A DNA stretch of 7,020 nucleotides from Desulfobulbaceae bacterium (GTDB lineage: Bacteria; Desulfobacterota; Desulfobulbia; Desulfobulbales; Desulfobulbaceae). A program made the translations under genes and the position numbers. The stretch's first letter is position 1. Each line of letters begins with the position of its first letter. Of this stretch, positions 1 through 6,486 are shown one piece after another. The DNA lies in NCBI GenBank assembly GCA_026990725.1, contig JALXCX010000141.1, positions 1 through 7,020 of the forward strand, read 5' to 3'. The notes beneath the pieces were generated by a model. It made no database searches. It was not told where the DNA came from and worked only from the letters and a program-made list of their open reading frames with translations.

Positions 1-408
1 CCTGCACCTCACCCCCGGCCATCCGTGAAATCTAAGTCTGTGCAGCAAAGTACTATCCGGGTGAGTCCCCTGGGGGAAAAGATTTTTCAGGAGAGAAAAA
101 GGGCAAGTGCCAAGTGGCTGGCCAATGCCTATCATAACAGGTACACAGTGCAGATGATGATGCTTGCCTCGGAACAGGCCGCACCAAATATAAAACGAGT
201 GCTGGCTCAGGATGAGTATGTCGCCATTAAGAACTATCTTTATATCCTGACCAAAAAGACTTCGCCTCCCACGCTGTTTGTTTTTTATGGAACATATGAC
301 TCCATGGAGCAGGCCAGGCAGGCGCGAAACAATATGCCTCTGTTTTTGCGAAAGCATCATCCCTATGCGTTGTCAATCAACGCTGCCATGAAAAAAACAC
401 AGGATTGA
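1..408 (+). CDS. SPOR-domain protein, C-terminal fragment (DamX / ExeA-type ATPase-like tail)
   Basis: This is the 3' end of a longer gene. The frame is open from base 1 and begins with a Pro-rich stretch (PAPHPRPS) typical of a linker. A GTG at 25 could act as a start, but no Shine-Dalgarno precedes it, so I treat the gene as cut by the window edge (135 residues visible). After a short charged helix ending in KWLANAYHNR, residues about 48-126 look like a SPOR domain: an opening strand YTVQMMML, a middle helix, then FVFYGTY (93-99) followed by a helix SMEQARQARNNMP. This matches the 'Y(G/S)xYxSxxEA' end of the SPOR domains of DamX and of ExeA/GspA-like ATPases. SPOR domains bind glycan strands lacking stem peptides, usually in the periplasm at division sites. 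Whether the missing N-terminal part is an AAA ATPase or a DamX-like membrane protein cannot be told. No clear intrinsic terminator follows on this strand. Confidence 0.7.
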   Translation, partial: PAPHPRPSVKSKSVQQSTIRVSPLGEKIFQERKRASAKWLANAYHNRYTVQMMMLASEQAAPNIKRVLAQDEYVAIKNYLYILTKKTSPPTLFVFYGTYDSMEQARQARNNMPLFLRKHHPYALSINAAMKKTQD

Positions 409-435
409 TTGCTTTTTTGTTGATCCGGCGCTCAT

Positions 436-445
436 CCCCCCCCCC
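436..445. repeat. C10 homopolymer tract
   Basis: Ten consecutive C residues lie in the gap between the SPOR-domain gene and the tRNA terminator. The tract is outside every coding region and outside the promoters I can identify. Such tracts are prone to polymerase slippage and to sequencing-length errors. No function is evident. Confidence 0.9.
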
Positions 446-487
446 GGTCTTCTTGAGGTGTGGCAGTTTTTCTAAGGCTTCAGGGCA

Positions 488-521
488 ATAAAAAAGGGAT
501 AACTTATTGTAAGTTATCCCT
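488..521 (-). terminator. Intrinsic terminator of tRNA-Ala
   Basis: A perfect 12-bp inverted repeat (495-506 with 510-521, arm GGGATAACTTA plus one A-T pair) encloses a 3-nt loop. Read on the minus strand, the hairpin is followed at once by six T residues (the A-run at 490-495). It starts 13 nt beyond the CCA end of the tRNA. On the + strand no T-run follows the hairpin, so it should not efficiently stop transcription from the SPOR-domain gene. Confidence 0.9.
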
Positions 522-534
522 GATCTATCTCTAT

Positions 535-610
<76 letters not shown>

Positions 611-629
611 TCCACATTTTGTGTGCGCT

Positions 630-659
630 GAATTACCACGGTTTACGTCTTGCTGTCAA
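630..659 (-). promoter_or_regulatory. Promoter of tRNA-Ala
   Basis: Read on the minus strand there is a perfect -35 box TTGACA (654-659) and, 16 nt on, GGTAAT (632-637) as a 4/6 match to the -10 box; TAATTC at 630-635 is a weaker alternative. Transcription would begin about 10-15 nt before the mature 5' end at 610. A GC-rich stretch (CAGCGCAC) follows the -10 box, as in discriminators of stable-RNA promoters under stringent control; that regulation is an inference. Confidence 0.65.
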
Positions 660-696
660 GAGGATTGTTTTTTCAGCGCTGTTAACTTCTATTAAG

Positions 697-725
697 TTGC
701 CAGTTTTGAGTCCTCTTGGTACAAT
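697..725 (+). promoter_or_regulatory. Promoter of the mreBCD-mrdA-rodA operon
   Basis: TTGCCA (697-702, 5/6 match to the sigma-70 -35 box) and TACAAT (720-725, 5/6 match to the -10 box) are separated by an optimal 17-nt spacer. The start site would fall near 731-733, giving a leader of about 115 nt before the mreB ATG. The -35 boxes of this promoter and of the divergent tRNA promoter lie about 37 bp apart, so their polymerases or regulators could interfere. Confidence 0.75.
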
Positions 726-761
726 ATCAGGTTGAGCGCATATTGCATGATTTCCATTGTT

Positions 762-811
762 CTCTGTCAGGGGCAACATGCCTGTCAGCAGCTCAGAGTG
801 AGTTTTTTTTT
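762..811 (+). promoter_or_regulatory. Possible attenuator-like structure in the mreB leader
   Basis: Two short folds compete. CTCTG (762-766) can pair with CAGAG (794-798), enclosing an inner bulged stem (768-771 with 781-784, plus 774-775 with 779-780). Alternatively 790-795 pairs with 799-804 around a GAG loop, followed directly by a T-run ending at 811, which has the shape of a weak intrinsic terminator. The two folds share bases 794-795, so they exclude each other. The stems are short (5-6 bp, one G-U pair), so this may be chance in an AU-rich leader. Confidence 0.3.
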
Positions 812-835
812 ATTGTGAACGAGTTTTTTAATAAC

Positions 836-841
836 AGGTGA
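836..841 (+). promoter_or_regulatory. Shine-Dalgarno of mreB
   Basis: AGGTGA lies 6 nt before the ATG at 848. It fixes this start over the in-frame Met codon at residue 12, which would remove the hydrophobic N-terminal segment. Confidence 0.8.
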
Positions 842-847
842 TATCGG

Positions 848-1885
848 ATGTTTTCTCCGTTTAATTTTCTTTTTGGCTGGATGTCCAATGACCTGGCTGT
901 CGATTTGGGTACTGCCAATACTGTTTTATATGTTAAAGGCAAGGGCATTGTTCTGCGCGAACCCTCGGTGGTTGCCGTCCGCCGGGATCTTCGCGGCAGC
1001 CGCGTTCTTGCTGTTGGCCAGGAAGCCAAGGAAATGCTTGGTAAAACACCAGGCAATATTGAGGCCATCCGGCCGATGAAGGATGGGGTTATAGCAGATT
1101 TTGAAGTAACCGAAGCCATGCTCAGGTTTTTTATCAACAAGGTACATAACCGGCGTACTCTTGTTCATCCGCGCATTATTATTTCCGTACCCTCAGGCAT
1201 AACCCAGGTCGAAAAGCGAGCCGTTCGGGAGTCTGCGGAGTCGGCCGGAGCCCGGGAAGTTTTCCTGATTGAAGAGCCAATGGCGGCGGCAATAGGCGCG
1301 GATCTGCCTATTACCGAACCCACGGCAAACATGATTGTCGACGTGGGCGGCGGGACAACGGAAGTTGCGGTTATTTCACTGGCAGGTATTGTTTACGCAA
1401 AATCTGTCCGGGTGGCCGGTGATAAAATGGATGAGGCAATTCTTCAATATATTAAACGCAAGCATAATTTGGCCATTGGTGAGCGAACAGCAGAAGTCAT
1501 CAAAACCACCATTGGCAACGTCATGCCGGAGGAGCCTTTTGAGACCATGGATATCAAGGGGCGTGATCTTGTTTCCGGAGTGCCTAAGACCTTGTCCATT
1601 ACTTCTCTGGAAATCCAGGCAGCCATAGCAGAGCAAGTTGATGTCATTATTGATGCGGTCCGGGTAGCGCTTGAGGTCACACCGCCTGAGTTGTCAGCCG
1701 ATATTGTTGACCAGGGGATAGTGCTTACCGGTGGTGGCGCTTTGCTGAAAAATCTGGATAAGTTGTTGATGGCTGAAACCGGCATGCCTATTATTGTTGC
1801 CGATGATCCGTTATCTTCTGTGGTGTTGGGATCGGGGCAGGCCCTTGATAATTTTGATATTCTCAGGGAAATCGCCATTGACTAA
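848..1885 (+). CDS. mreB: Rod shape-determining protein MreB (actin-like)
   Basis: The 345-residue product is full length for bacterial MreB (E. coli 347). It is an ATP-binding actin homologue that forms antiparallel double filaments on the inner face of the cytoplasmic membrane and orients lateral wall synthesis. The actin-fold signatures are all present: phosphate-1 loop DLGTANT (19-25), PMKDGVIADF (76-85), FLIEEPMAAAIGA (139-151), phosphate-2 loop DVGGGTTEVAVIS (165-177), GDKMDEAI (191-198) and adenosine motif TGGGALLKNL (294-303). Residues 1-12 (Met, Phe, Leu, Trp-rich, no charge) probably insert in the membrane as the amphipathic anchor known in Gram-negative MreB. The gene is first in the operon, has the best ribosome site, and is separated from mreC by 56 bp containing a hairpin, consistent with MreB being made in excess over its partners (inference). 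Identification is secure. Confidence 0.98.
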   Translation: MFSPFNFLFGWMSNDLAVDLGTANTVLYVKGKGIVLREPSVVAVRRDLRGSRVLAVGQEAKEMLGKTPGNIEAIRPMKDGVIADFEVTEAMLRFFINKVHNRRTLVHPRIIISVPSGITQVEKRAVRESAESAGAREVFLIEEPMAAAIGADLPITEPTANMIVDVGGGTTEVAVISLAGIVYAKSVRVAGDKMDEAILQYIKRKHNLAIGERTAEVIKTTIGNVMPEEPFETMDIKGRDLVSGVPKTLSITSLEIQAAIAEQVDVIIDAVRVALEVTPPELSADIVDQGIVLTGGGALLKNLDKLLMAETGMPIIVADDPLSSVVLGSGQALDNFDILREIAID

Positions 1886-1909
1886 TTTTGGGGAATTATT
1901 TGTTTTAAC

Positions 1910-1928
1910 TATCTGCTTTCTGCAGATA
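1910..1928 (+). other. Hairpin in the mreB-mreC gap
   Basis: TATCTGC (1910-1916) and GCAGATA (1922-1928) form a perfect 7-bp stem with loop TTTCT. It ends 13 nt before the mreC ATG. No T-run follows, so it is not a classical terminator. It could mark an mRNA processing or stability boundary, or limit ribosome access to mreC. Confidence 0.5.
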
Positions 1929-1941
1929 TCCTTCTAGACTG

Positions 1942-2793
1942 ATGAGAAAGAAAACTGCTCGGAAACGGGGAAGCCGTAACAGGACTTTCCGTCTTGTTTT
2001 ACTTGGCGGAGTCGTCCTGACTGTGGCGCTGGTTTTTCTGGTTTTTATTTTTGGTAATCAGGAAAATGGGCCCATGCATAAACTGTTGTTTGAAACAGCG
2101 GGGCCTGTGCAAAAATTTGTTGCACGGACCACGGGCTCCATCCAATCTTTGAAAAAAGACTATATTGACCTTCTGTCTGTGAGGGACGAGAAGAATGATC
2201 TTTTAAAAGAGTTGCAGAAATACCGGTCCATCGCCTACCAGAATCGTGAGGCGGTTGCCACCAATGCGCGTCTCAGAAAGCTGTTGGATTTTAAAAATGC
2301 CATAGATCTGCCTACTGTTGCTGCCCAGATAGTCGGCAAGGATCCATCACTCTGGTTCCGAAGTGTAGTTATTGACCGTGGGGGCAATGACGGGGTGCTT
2401 AAAGGGATGCCTGTCGTGACCGGGGACGGTATAGTCGGCCAGATCTTTTCAACTTCCCCCCATTTTGCCAAAGTCCTGCTTTCTATCGCGCCTTCATCTG
2501 CCCTCGATGTTCTGTTGCAGGAATCACGTGTCAGGGGGATTCTCAAAGGAACCGGCGAAACTACGTATCGGCTTGAGTATGTTTTAAAAACGGAAAAAGT
2601 AGCCGAAGGTGATCATGTGGTTACCGCAGGGTATGGTGGGTTGTTTCCAACAGGTGTGCCGGTGGGCATAGTTACAAAGGTAGAGAAGAAAAGACGCGGC
2701 ATGTTTCTTGATATCGAGGTGACACCGGCCGTTGATTTTAAAACTCTGGAAGATTTGCTTGTTATTGAGCAGGAAAAACAGGTTGTTGAGTAA
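1942..2793 (+). CDS. mreC: Rod shape-determining protein MreC
   Basis: The 283-residue protein is a bitopic inner-membrane protein of the elongasome that, in studied species, binds PBP2 and switches it to the active state. The sequence shows a strongly basic cytoplasmic tail (1-17), one membrane helix (about 18-38), a periplasmic coiled-coil region (about 63-118, with heptad-like LLKELQKY and ARLRKLLDF) and then the MreC beta-domain core with the family signature VGKDPSLWFRSVVIDRG and, further on, GDGIVGQI. The conserved late segment VVTAGYGGLFPTGVPVGIV is also present. Length is normal for the family. The ATG start has no recognisable Shine-Dalgarno, and no nearby in-frame alternative is better; the hairpin at 1910-1928 lies just before it. 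The stop is 2 bp from the mreD start, indicating coupled translation. Identification is secure; the start is slightly less so. Confidence 0.96.
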   Translation: MRKKTARKRGSRNRTFRLVLLGGVVLTVALVFLVFIFGNQENGPMHKLLFETAGPVQKFVARTTGSIQSLKKDYIDLLSVRDEKNDLLKELQKYRSIAYQNREAVATNARLRKLLDFKNAIDLPTVAAQIVGKDPSLWFRSVVIDRGGNDGVLKGMPVVTGDGIVGQIFSTSPHFAKVLLSIAPSSALDVLLQESRVRGILKGTGETTYRLEYVLKTEKVAEGDHVVTAGYGGLFPTGVPVGIVTKVEKKRRGMFLDIEVTPAVDFKTLEDLLVIEQEKQVVE

Positions 2794-2795
2794 TA

Positions 2796-3329
2796 ATGTT
2801 GATTGTCGGGTTTGTCTTTTTGGGTCTGATTCTTATTGTCCTCCAGACAACTGTGTTTATGCTCACGCCAACCTGGGCCGCCGCTCCTGATTTATACTAC
2901 ATTATGATCGCCTATCTGGCCTATCGGATTGATCTGCTTCGAGGGTTGGTTATTCTTTTGCCTTTGAGTTGTGTGCTTGACGTTTTTTCCGGAACAGTTA
3001 TCGGCATGTATCCAGCTATTTGTTATGGTGGGTACCTTTTGCTGAAATTTATTTCGGCTAAAATGCCGGTTCGGGAATCACTCTATCAGATTCCCCTTAT
3101 TGCGGTCAGTTTTCTTGTGGTGCACTGGCTTGTTTTTGAAGTCCTTAATTTCGTCATTCCCGGTGTCCTGATCCCCTGGTCCTGGCCGCTTATGCTGATC
3201 AGGGCCGGCTTGATTGTTCTTTTTTCTTTTCCGTTGTTCCGGTTGTTTGAATTCTTGAGCCACCATCTTCTGGGCAAGTTTGCAACGCTTAAAATTCTCC
3301 GGTCCCGCTCGGGAAACCAATTCCGGTAG
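2796..3329 (+). CDS. mreD: Rod shape-determining membrane protein MreD
   Basis: The 177-residue product is almost entirely hydrophobic, with about five predicted membrane helices (roughly residues 4-23, 32-45, 49-66, 70-86 and 97-120, with a further one near 130-150) and a basic C-terminal tail. Motifs usual for MreD are present: PDLYYIMIAYLAYRIDLLRG near the start, and LSCVLDVFSGTVIGMYP in the middle, equivalent to the 'G-x-x-x-D-x-x-x-G-xx-G' core. MreD is a small integral membrane partner of MreC that modulates the MreC-PBP2 interaction. The start lies 2 bp after the mreC stop with only a GAG at 2788-2790 as possible Shine-Dalgarno, so translation is probably coupled. Its stop codon lies inside the ribosome-binding region of mrdA. 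Confidence 0.95.
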   Translation: MLIVGFVFLGLILIVLQTTVFMLTPTWAAAPDLYYIMIAYLAYRIDLLRGLVILLPLSCVLDVFSGTVIGMYPAICYGGYLLLKFISAKMPVRESLYQIPLIAVSFLVVHWLVFEVLNFVIPGVLIPWSWPLMLIRAGLIVLFSFPLFRLFEFLSHHLLGKFATLKILRSRSGNQFR

Positions 3330-3335
3330 GTGGAG
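3328..3335 (+). promoter_or_regulatory. Ribosome-binding site that decides the mrdA start
   Basis: AGGTGGAG overlaps the last bases of the mreD stop codon (TAG at 3327-3329) and precedes ATG at 3337, with AGG placed 6 nt upstream. This favours 3337 over the in-frame TTG at 3280, which would overlap mreD by 50 bp and has no comparable site. The arrangement implies coupled translation of mreD and mrdA. Confidence 0.75.
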
Positions 3336-3336
3336 A

Positions 3337-5355
3337 ATGGGCGTTATTCAGAGGAAAAAAGGCAACAGAAGGCGGAGCAAAGCTAAACCGCTTGAAGACA
3401 TTGACCGCCGACGTGATGCGGCGAAGACTAAGCTCACCCACAGGGAAGACGGTGAGCTTGATTTTTTTAAGCGTCGGGCAATGTTTTCTTCCGTCATTCT
3501 GATTTTCTTTTTTGCCATTCTTATTTCCCGGCTCTGGTATCTTCAGATTCAACGTGGTGCCGAATATAAAAATCTTGCGGACAATAACCGGGTTCGTTTT
3601 CTCGAGATTGCCGCACCCCGGGGGAATATTCTGGACAGTAAAGGGAGGGAGATTGTCACTAACCGTCCGTCATTCAATGTTGTCTGGGAGCGTGAACGAA
3701 ATAGTCTTGATGAAGAACTGATCAAAAGAATGGCCCGGATTCTTGACGTGAATGTCTCTGAGTTACTGGAGCGGGTCCGCAAAATGGCGGGAACTCCTGG
3801 TCATTACCCTATCCGTCTTGCCGAGGATATTGACTGGGAGAAAGTAGCCTATATCGAAAATAACCGTATGGAACTGCCAGGCATCAAAATAGAAGTGATG
3901 CCGCTTCGAGTCTATCATTACGGCAATGTTGCTTCGCATGTTATTGGCTATCTAGGTGAAATTAACAAGAAAGAGCTGAAAAAGTCTGAGCCCGGAGTAT
4001 ACCGGGGCGGTGATATGATCGGCAAAATGGGGCTTGAGCGTCTCCGGGAGAAAGATCTTCGGGGTGAAAAGGGCCGACATTATATGGAGGTCAACGCCCT
4101 TGGTTTTGAACAGCGGAATTTAAAGGGTATTGAACCACTACCGGGCAATGACCTGCAGTTGACCCTTGATATTGATATGCAGAAAGCTGCAGAAGATATC
4201 ATGACAGAAGAAGGAAAATCCGGGGCAGTTGTCGCCATTGATGTAAATTCAGGACGCCTGCTCATGCTGGCCAGTTCTCCTGTGCTTGAACTCGATAAAT
4301 TTATTGGCGGTATCTCCCATAAGAATTGGAAGGCGTTACTGGAAAACCCCGATCATCCCCTGCTTAATAAAGTCGTTCAGGGGCAGTATCCACCAGGTTC
4401 CACGTATAAACTGGTCACTGCGGTTGCCGGGCTGGCTGAAGGGGTTATTACCCCGGAGACTGTTATTTATTGTCCGGGATTTTATAAATTGGGTAACCGG
4501 ACATATCGCTGCTGGAAACACAGCGGTCATGGTGCCGTGAATTTGAATCGGGCGCTTTCAGAATCCTGCGATGTCTACTTTTATCAGGTGGGACAACGGC
4601 TGGGAGTGAACAGGCTGGCCAGTTACGCAAAACGTCTGGGGCTTGGTAAGAAAACCGGCGTGGAAATGGAGTTTGAAAAATCCGGTCTTATTCCCACCTC
4701 GGAGTGGAAGATGAAAAAATATGGCAAGCCTTGGCAGGAGGGGGAAACCCTGTCAGTGGCCATCGGGCAGGGGTTTGATCTGGTCACGCCCCTGCAGCTT
4801 GCATTGATGACGGCCACTGTTGCCAACGGTGGCACGCTGTACAAACCGGGTTTGATAGAACAGGTACGAGATCCGGACGGTCATGTTCTTGAACAGTTCA
4901 CACCGACTGTTCTTAGCCGGTTTACCGGCCAGGGGCGTAATCTTGCCTTGGTCCGTAAAGGGCTTACAGAGGCAGTAAACGGTCGACACGGCACTGGACG
5001 AAGGGCCCGGTTGAAGAATATTACGGTTGCGGGGAAGACAGGTACAGCACAGGTGGTTCGTTTGGCACAGTACAAACATCTCAAGGAAGAGGATATTCCC
5101 TATAAGTACAGAGATCATGCCTGGTTCACCTGTTTTGCCCCTGCAGAAAACCCGGAAATTGCCGTGAGCGTTCTTGTTGAACATGGACGGCATGGCGGTT
5201 CCGGGGCTGCTCCGATTGCCCGGGCAGTATTGGAAAAATATTTTGGCAAAAGGCTGAAGGACCCGGATAATGTCACGATGGTGATTCTTCAGGGGCAACT
5301 TCTTGCCGGCATGCAGGATTCACCTGGTAACTCAAGTGTTCAGACTCCAAACTGA
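3337..5355 (+). CDS. mrdA: Penicillin-binding protein 2 (peptidoglycan D,D-transpeptidase of the elongasome)
   Basis: From the ATG at 3337 the product has 672 residues (E. coli PBP2 633). It is a class B PBP that cross-links new glycan strands made by RodA. Layout: a long, very basic cytoplasmic tail (1-47), one membrane helix (about 49-66), the pedestal/dimerisation domain starting at APRGNILDSKGREI (93-106) and including IGKMGLE (228-234), then the transpeptidase domain. Catalytic motifs are intact: SxxK as S355-T-Y-K358 in PPGSTYK, the SxN-equivalent S410-C-D412 (E. coli has SAD), and KTG at 567-569 in GKTGTAQV. Four residues, C379, C392, H398 and C411, fall where a zinc site has been described in Acinetobacter PBP2. 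The DHAWFTCFAP segment and C-terminal region are normal, followed by a short polar tail. The tail of about 47 residues before the membrane is roughly 25 longer than in E. coli. A TTG-started form of 691 residues (3280) is possible but unlikely. Confidence 0.97.
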   Translation: MGVIQRKKGNRRRSKAKPLEDIDRRRDAAKTKLTHREDGELDFFKRRAMFSSVILIFFFAILISRLWYLQIQRGAEYKNLADNNRVRFLEIAAPRGNILDSKGREIVTNRPSFNVVWERERNSLDEELIKRMARILDVNVSELLERVRKMAGTPGHYPIRLAEDIDWEKVAYIENNRMELPGIKIEVMPLRVYHYGNVASHVIGYLGEINKKELKKSEPGVYRGGDMIGKMGLERLREKDLRGEKGRHYMEVNALGFEQRNLKGIEPLPGNDLQLTLDIDMQKAAEDIMTEEGKSGAVVAIDVNSGRLLMLASSPVLELDKFIGGISHKNWKALLENPDHPLLNKVVQGQYPPGSTYKLVTAVAGLAEGVITPETVIYCPGFYKLGNRTYRCWKHSGHGAVNLNRALSESCDVYFYQVGQRLGVNRLASYAKRLGLGKKTGVEMEFEKSGLIPTSEWKMKKYGKPWQEGETLSVAIGQGFDLVTPLQLALMTATVANGGTLYKPGLIEQVRDPDGHVLEQFTPTVLSRFTGQGRNLALVRKGLTEAVNGRHGTGRRARLKNITVAGKTGTAQVVRLAQYKHLKEEDIPYKYRDHAWFTCFAPAENPEIAVSVLVEHGRHGGSGAAPIARAVLEKYFGKRLKDPDNVTMVILQGQLLAGMQDSPGNSSVQTPN

Positions 5356-5363
5356 GTACAGAT

Positions 5364-6476
5364 ATGCTACGTTTTGACCGAAGATTGATACATCATTTTG
5401 ACTGGATTATGCTGCTCATGCTGATTTTTGTCTCAGCTATGTCGCTTGCCAATTTGTTCAGCTCAACCTGGAACGGAGGTCCCGGTCCTTCATCTATTTT
5501 CATGAAACAGTTGTATTTTTTCGCTGTTGGTTACTTGCTGATCTTTATCCTGATCAGTATGGATTATAAGCATTTGGAGAAACTTGGATATGCCGGATAT
5601 GTGATTATTTGCGGGCTTCTGGTCTATACTAAACTTTTTGTTCACACTATTGCCGGGACGCAGAGATGGATTAATCTTGGTTTTTTCCATCTTCAGCCCT
5701 CAGAACCGGCCAAGCTGATCCTGGTCCTTGTACTGGCTGGTGTCTATGCCCGAAGTGACGTCGGCACGAAGGGGTTTACACTGTATGATCTTCTCAAGCC
5801 GGGTATCATTACACTCATACCTTTTGGCCTGATTGTTATCCAGCCGGATCTGGGCACAGCGCTTATGCTCGGTATTCTTTTTGTCTCCATGACCTTGTTT
5901 GTTAAACTGCGCTGGTCCACCATGGGCATTCTCGGTGGCGCAGGAATTGCCGCTGTTTTTCTGGGCTGGAAATTTGGTCTCAAGGAGTATCAGCGCCGCA
6001 GGATTGAAACGTTTTTACATCCTGAAGACGATATCATGAACCATGGTTACCAGATCAGCCAGTCAAAAATTGCTGTTGGCAGCGGACAAAGTTTTGGACG
6101 TGGATTCATGGAGGGAACCCAGGGGCACCTCCACTTTTTGCCCGAACGGCATACTGATTTTGCCTTTGCGGTCTGGTGTGAAGAATGGGGCTTTGCCGGA
6201 GCGTTGTTTTTTTTAAGCTGTTATTTTTTTCTGCTTCTCTGGGGCATCAATATTGCCATGACTGCCCGTGATAAATTTGGTGTGCTGCTTGCGTTTGGTC
6301 TGGTTATGCTCATCTTCTGGCAGGCGGTAATCAATCTGTTTATGATCATGGGTTTCCTGCCAGTGGTCGGAATCCCTCTTCCCCTGTTCAGTTATGGCGG
6401 GTCATCGCTTTGGACTACATTACTTGCCATTGGTATTCTCATGAATATTCGCATGAGACGTTTTCAGACTCAGTAA
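5364..6476 (+). CDS. rodA: Peptidoglycan glycosyltransferase RodA (SEDS family)
   Basis: The 370-residue polytopic protein has the same length as E. coli RodA. It polymerises lipid II into glycan strands in the cytoplasmic membrane and works as a complex with PBP2. About ten membrane helices are apparent. SEDS signatures in order: GTQRWINLGFFHLQPSEPAK, QPDLGTAL (160-167), the large loop with YQISQSKIAVGSG and GTQGHLHFLPERHTDFAF, and PLFSYGGSS (340-348). D265 in ERHTD corresponds to the catalytically required Asp of RodA (D262 in E. coli). FtsW and SpoVE share this fold, but the position directly after mrdA and the sequence pattern point to RodA. The start lies 8 bp after the mrdA stop with only a weak GAG (5354-5356) upstream, so translation is probably coupled. 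It is the last gene of the operon; only 10 bp separate it from the convergent kinase gene, and no terminator hairpin is visible there. Confidence 0.97.
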   Translation: MLRFDRRLIHHFDWIMLLMLIFVSAMSLANLFSSTWNGGPGPSSIFMKQLYFFAVGYLLIFILISMDYKHLEKLGYAGYVIICGLLVYTKLFVHTIAGTQRWINLGFFHLQPSEPAKLILVLVLAGVYARSDVGTKGFTLYDLLKPGIITLIPFGLIVIQPDLGTALMLGILFVSMTLFVKLRWSTMGILGGAGIAAVFLGWKFGLKEYQRRRIETFLHPEDDIMNHGYQISQSKIAVGSGQSFGRGFMEGTQGHLHFLPERHTDFAFAVWCEEWGFAGALFFLSCYFFLLLWGINIAMTARDKFGVLLAFGLVMLIFWQAVINLFMIMGFLPVVGIPLPLFSYGGSSLWTTLLAIGILMNIRMRRFQTQ

Positions 6477-6486
6477 CGTTTTGGTT

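Noticed and set aside
402..428. Possible terminator hairpin at the end of the SPOR-domain gene
   Set aside because: GGATTGA can pair with TTGATCC only with two G-U pairs, and the T-run lies in the loop instead of after the stem.
1444..1878. Minus-strand open frame of 144 codons inside mreB
   Set aside because: It is antisense to a highly conserved gene, with Ser/Thr-rich composition typical of a shadow frame.
3280..3336. Upstream TTG start for mrdA
   Set aside because: It would overlap mreD by 50 bp with no ribosome site, whereas ATG 3337 has AGGTGGAG directly upstream.
4753..5298. Minus-strand open frame of 181 codons inside mrdA
   Set aside because: It lies wholly antisense to the conserved transpeptidase domain, has no recognisable motif and no clear ribosome site; it is a shadow of mrdA.
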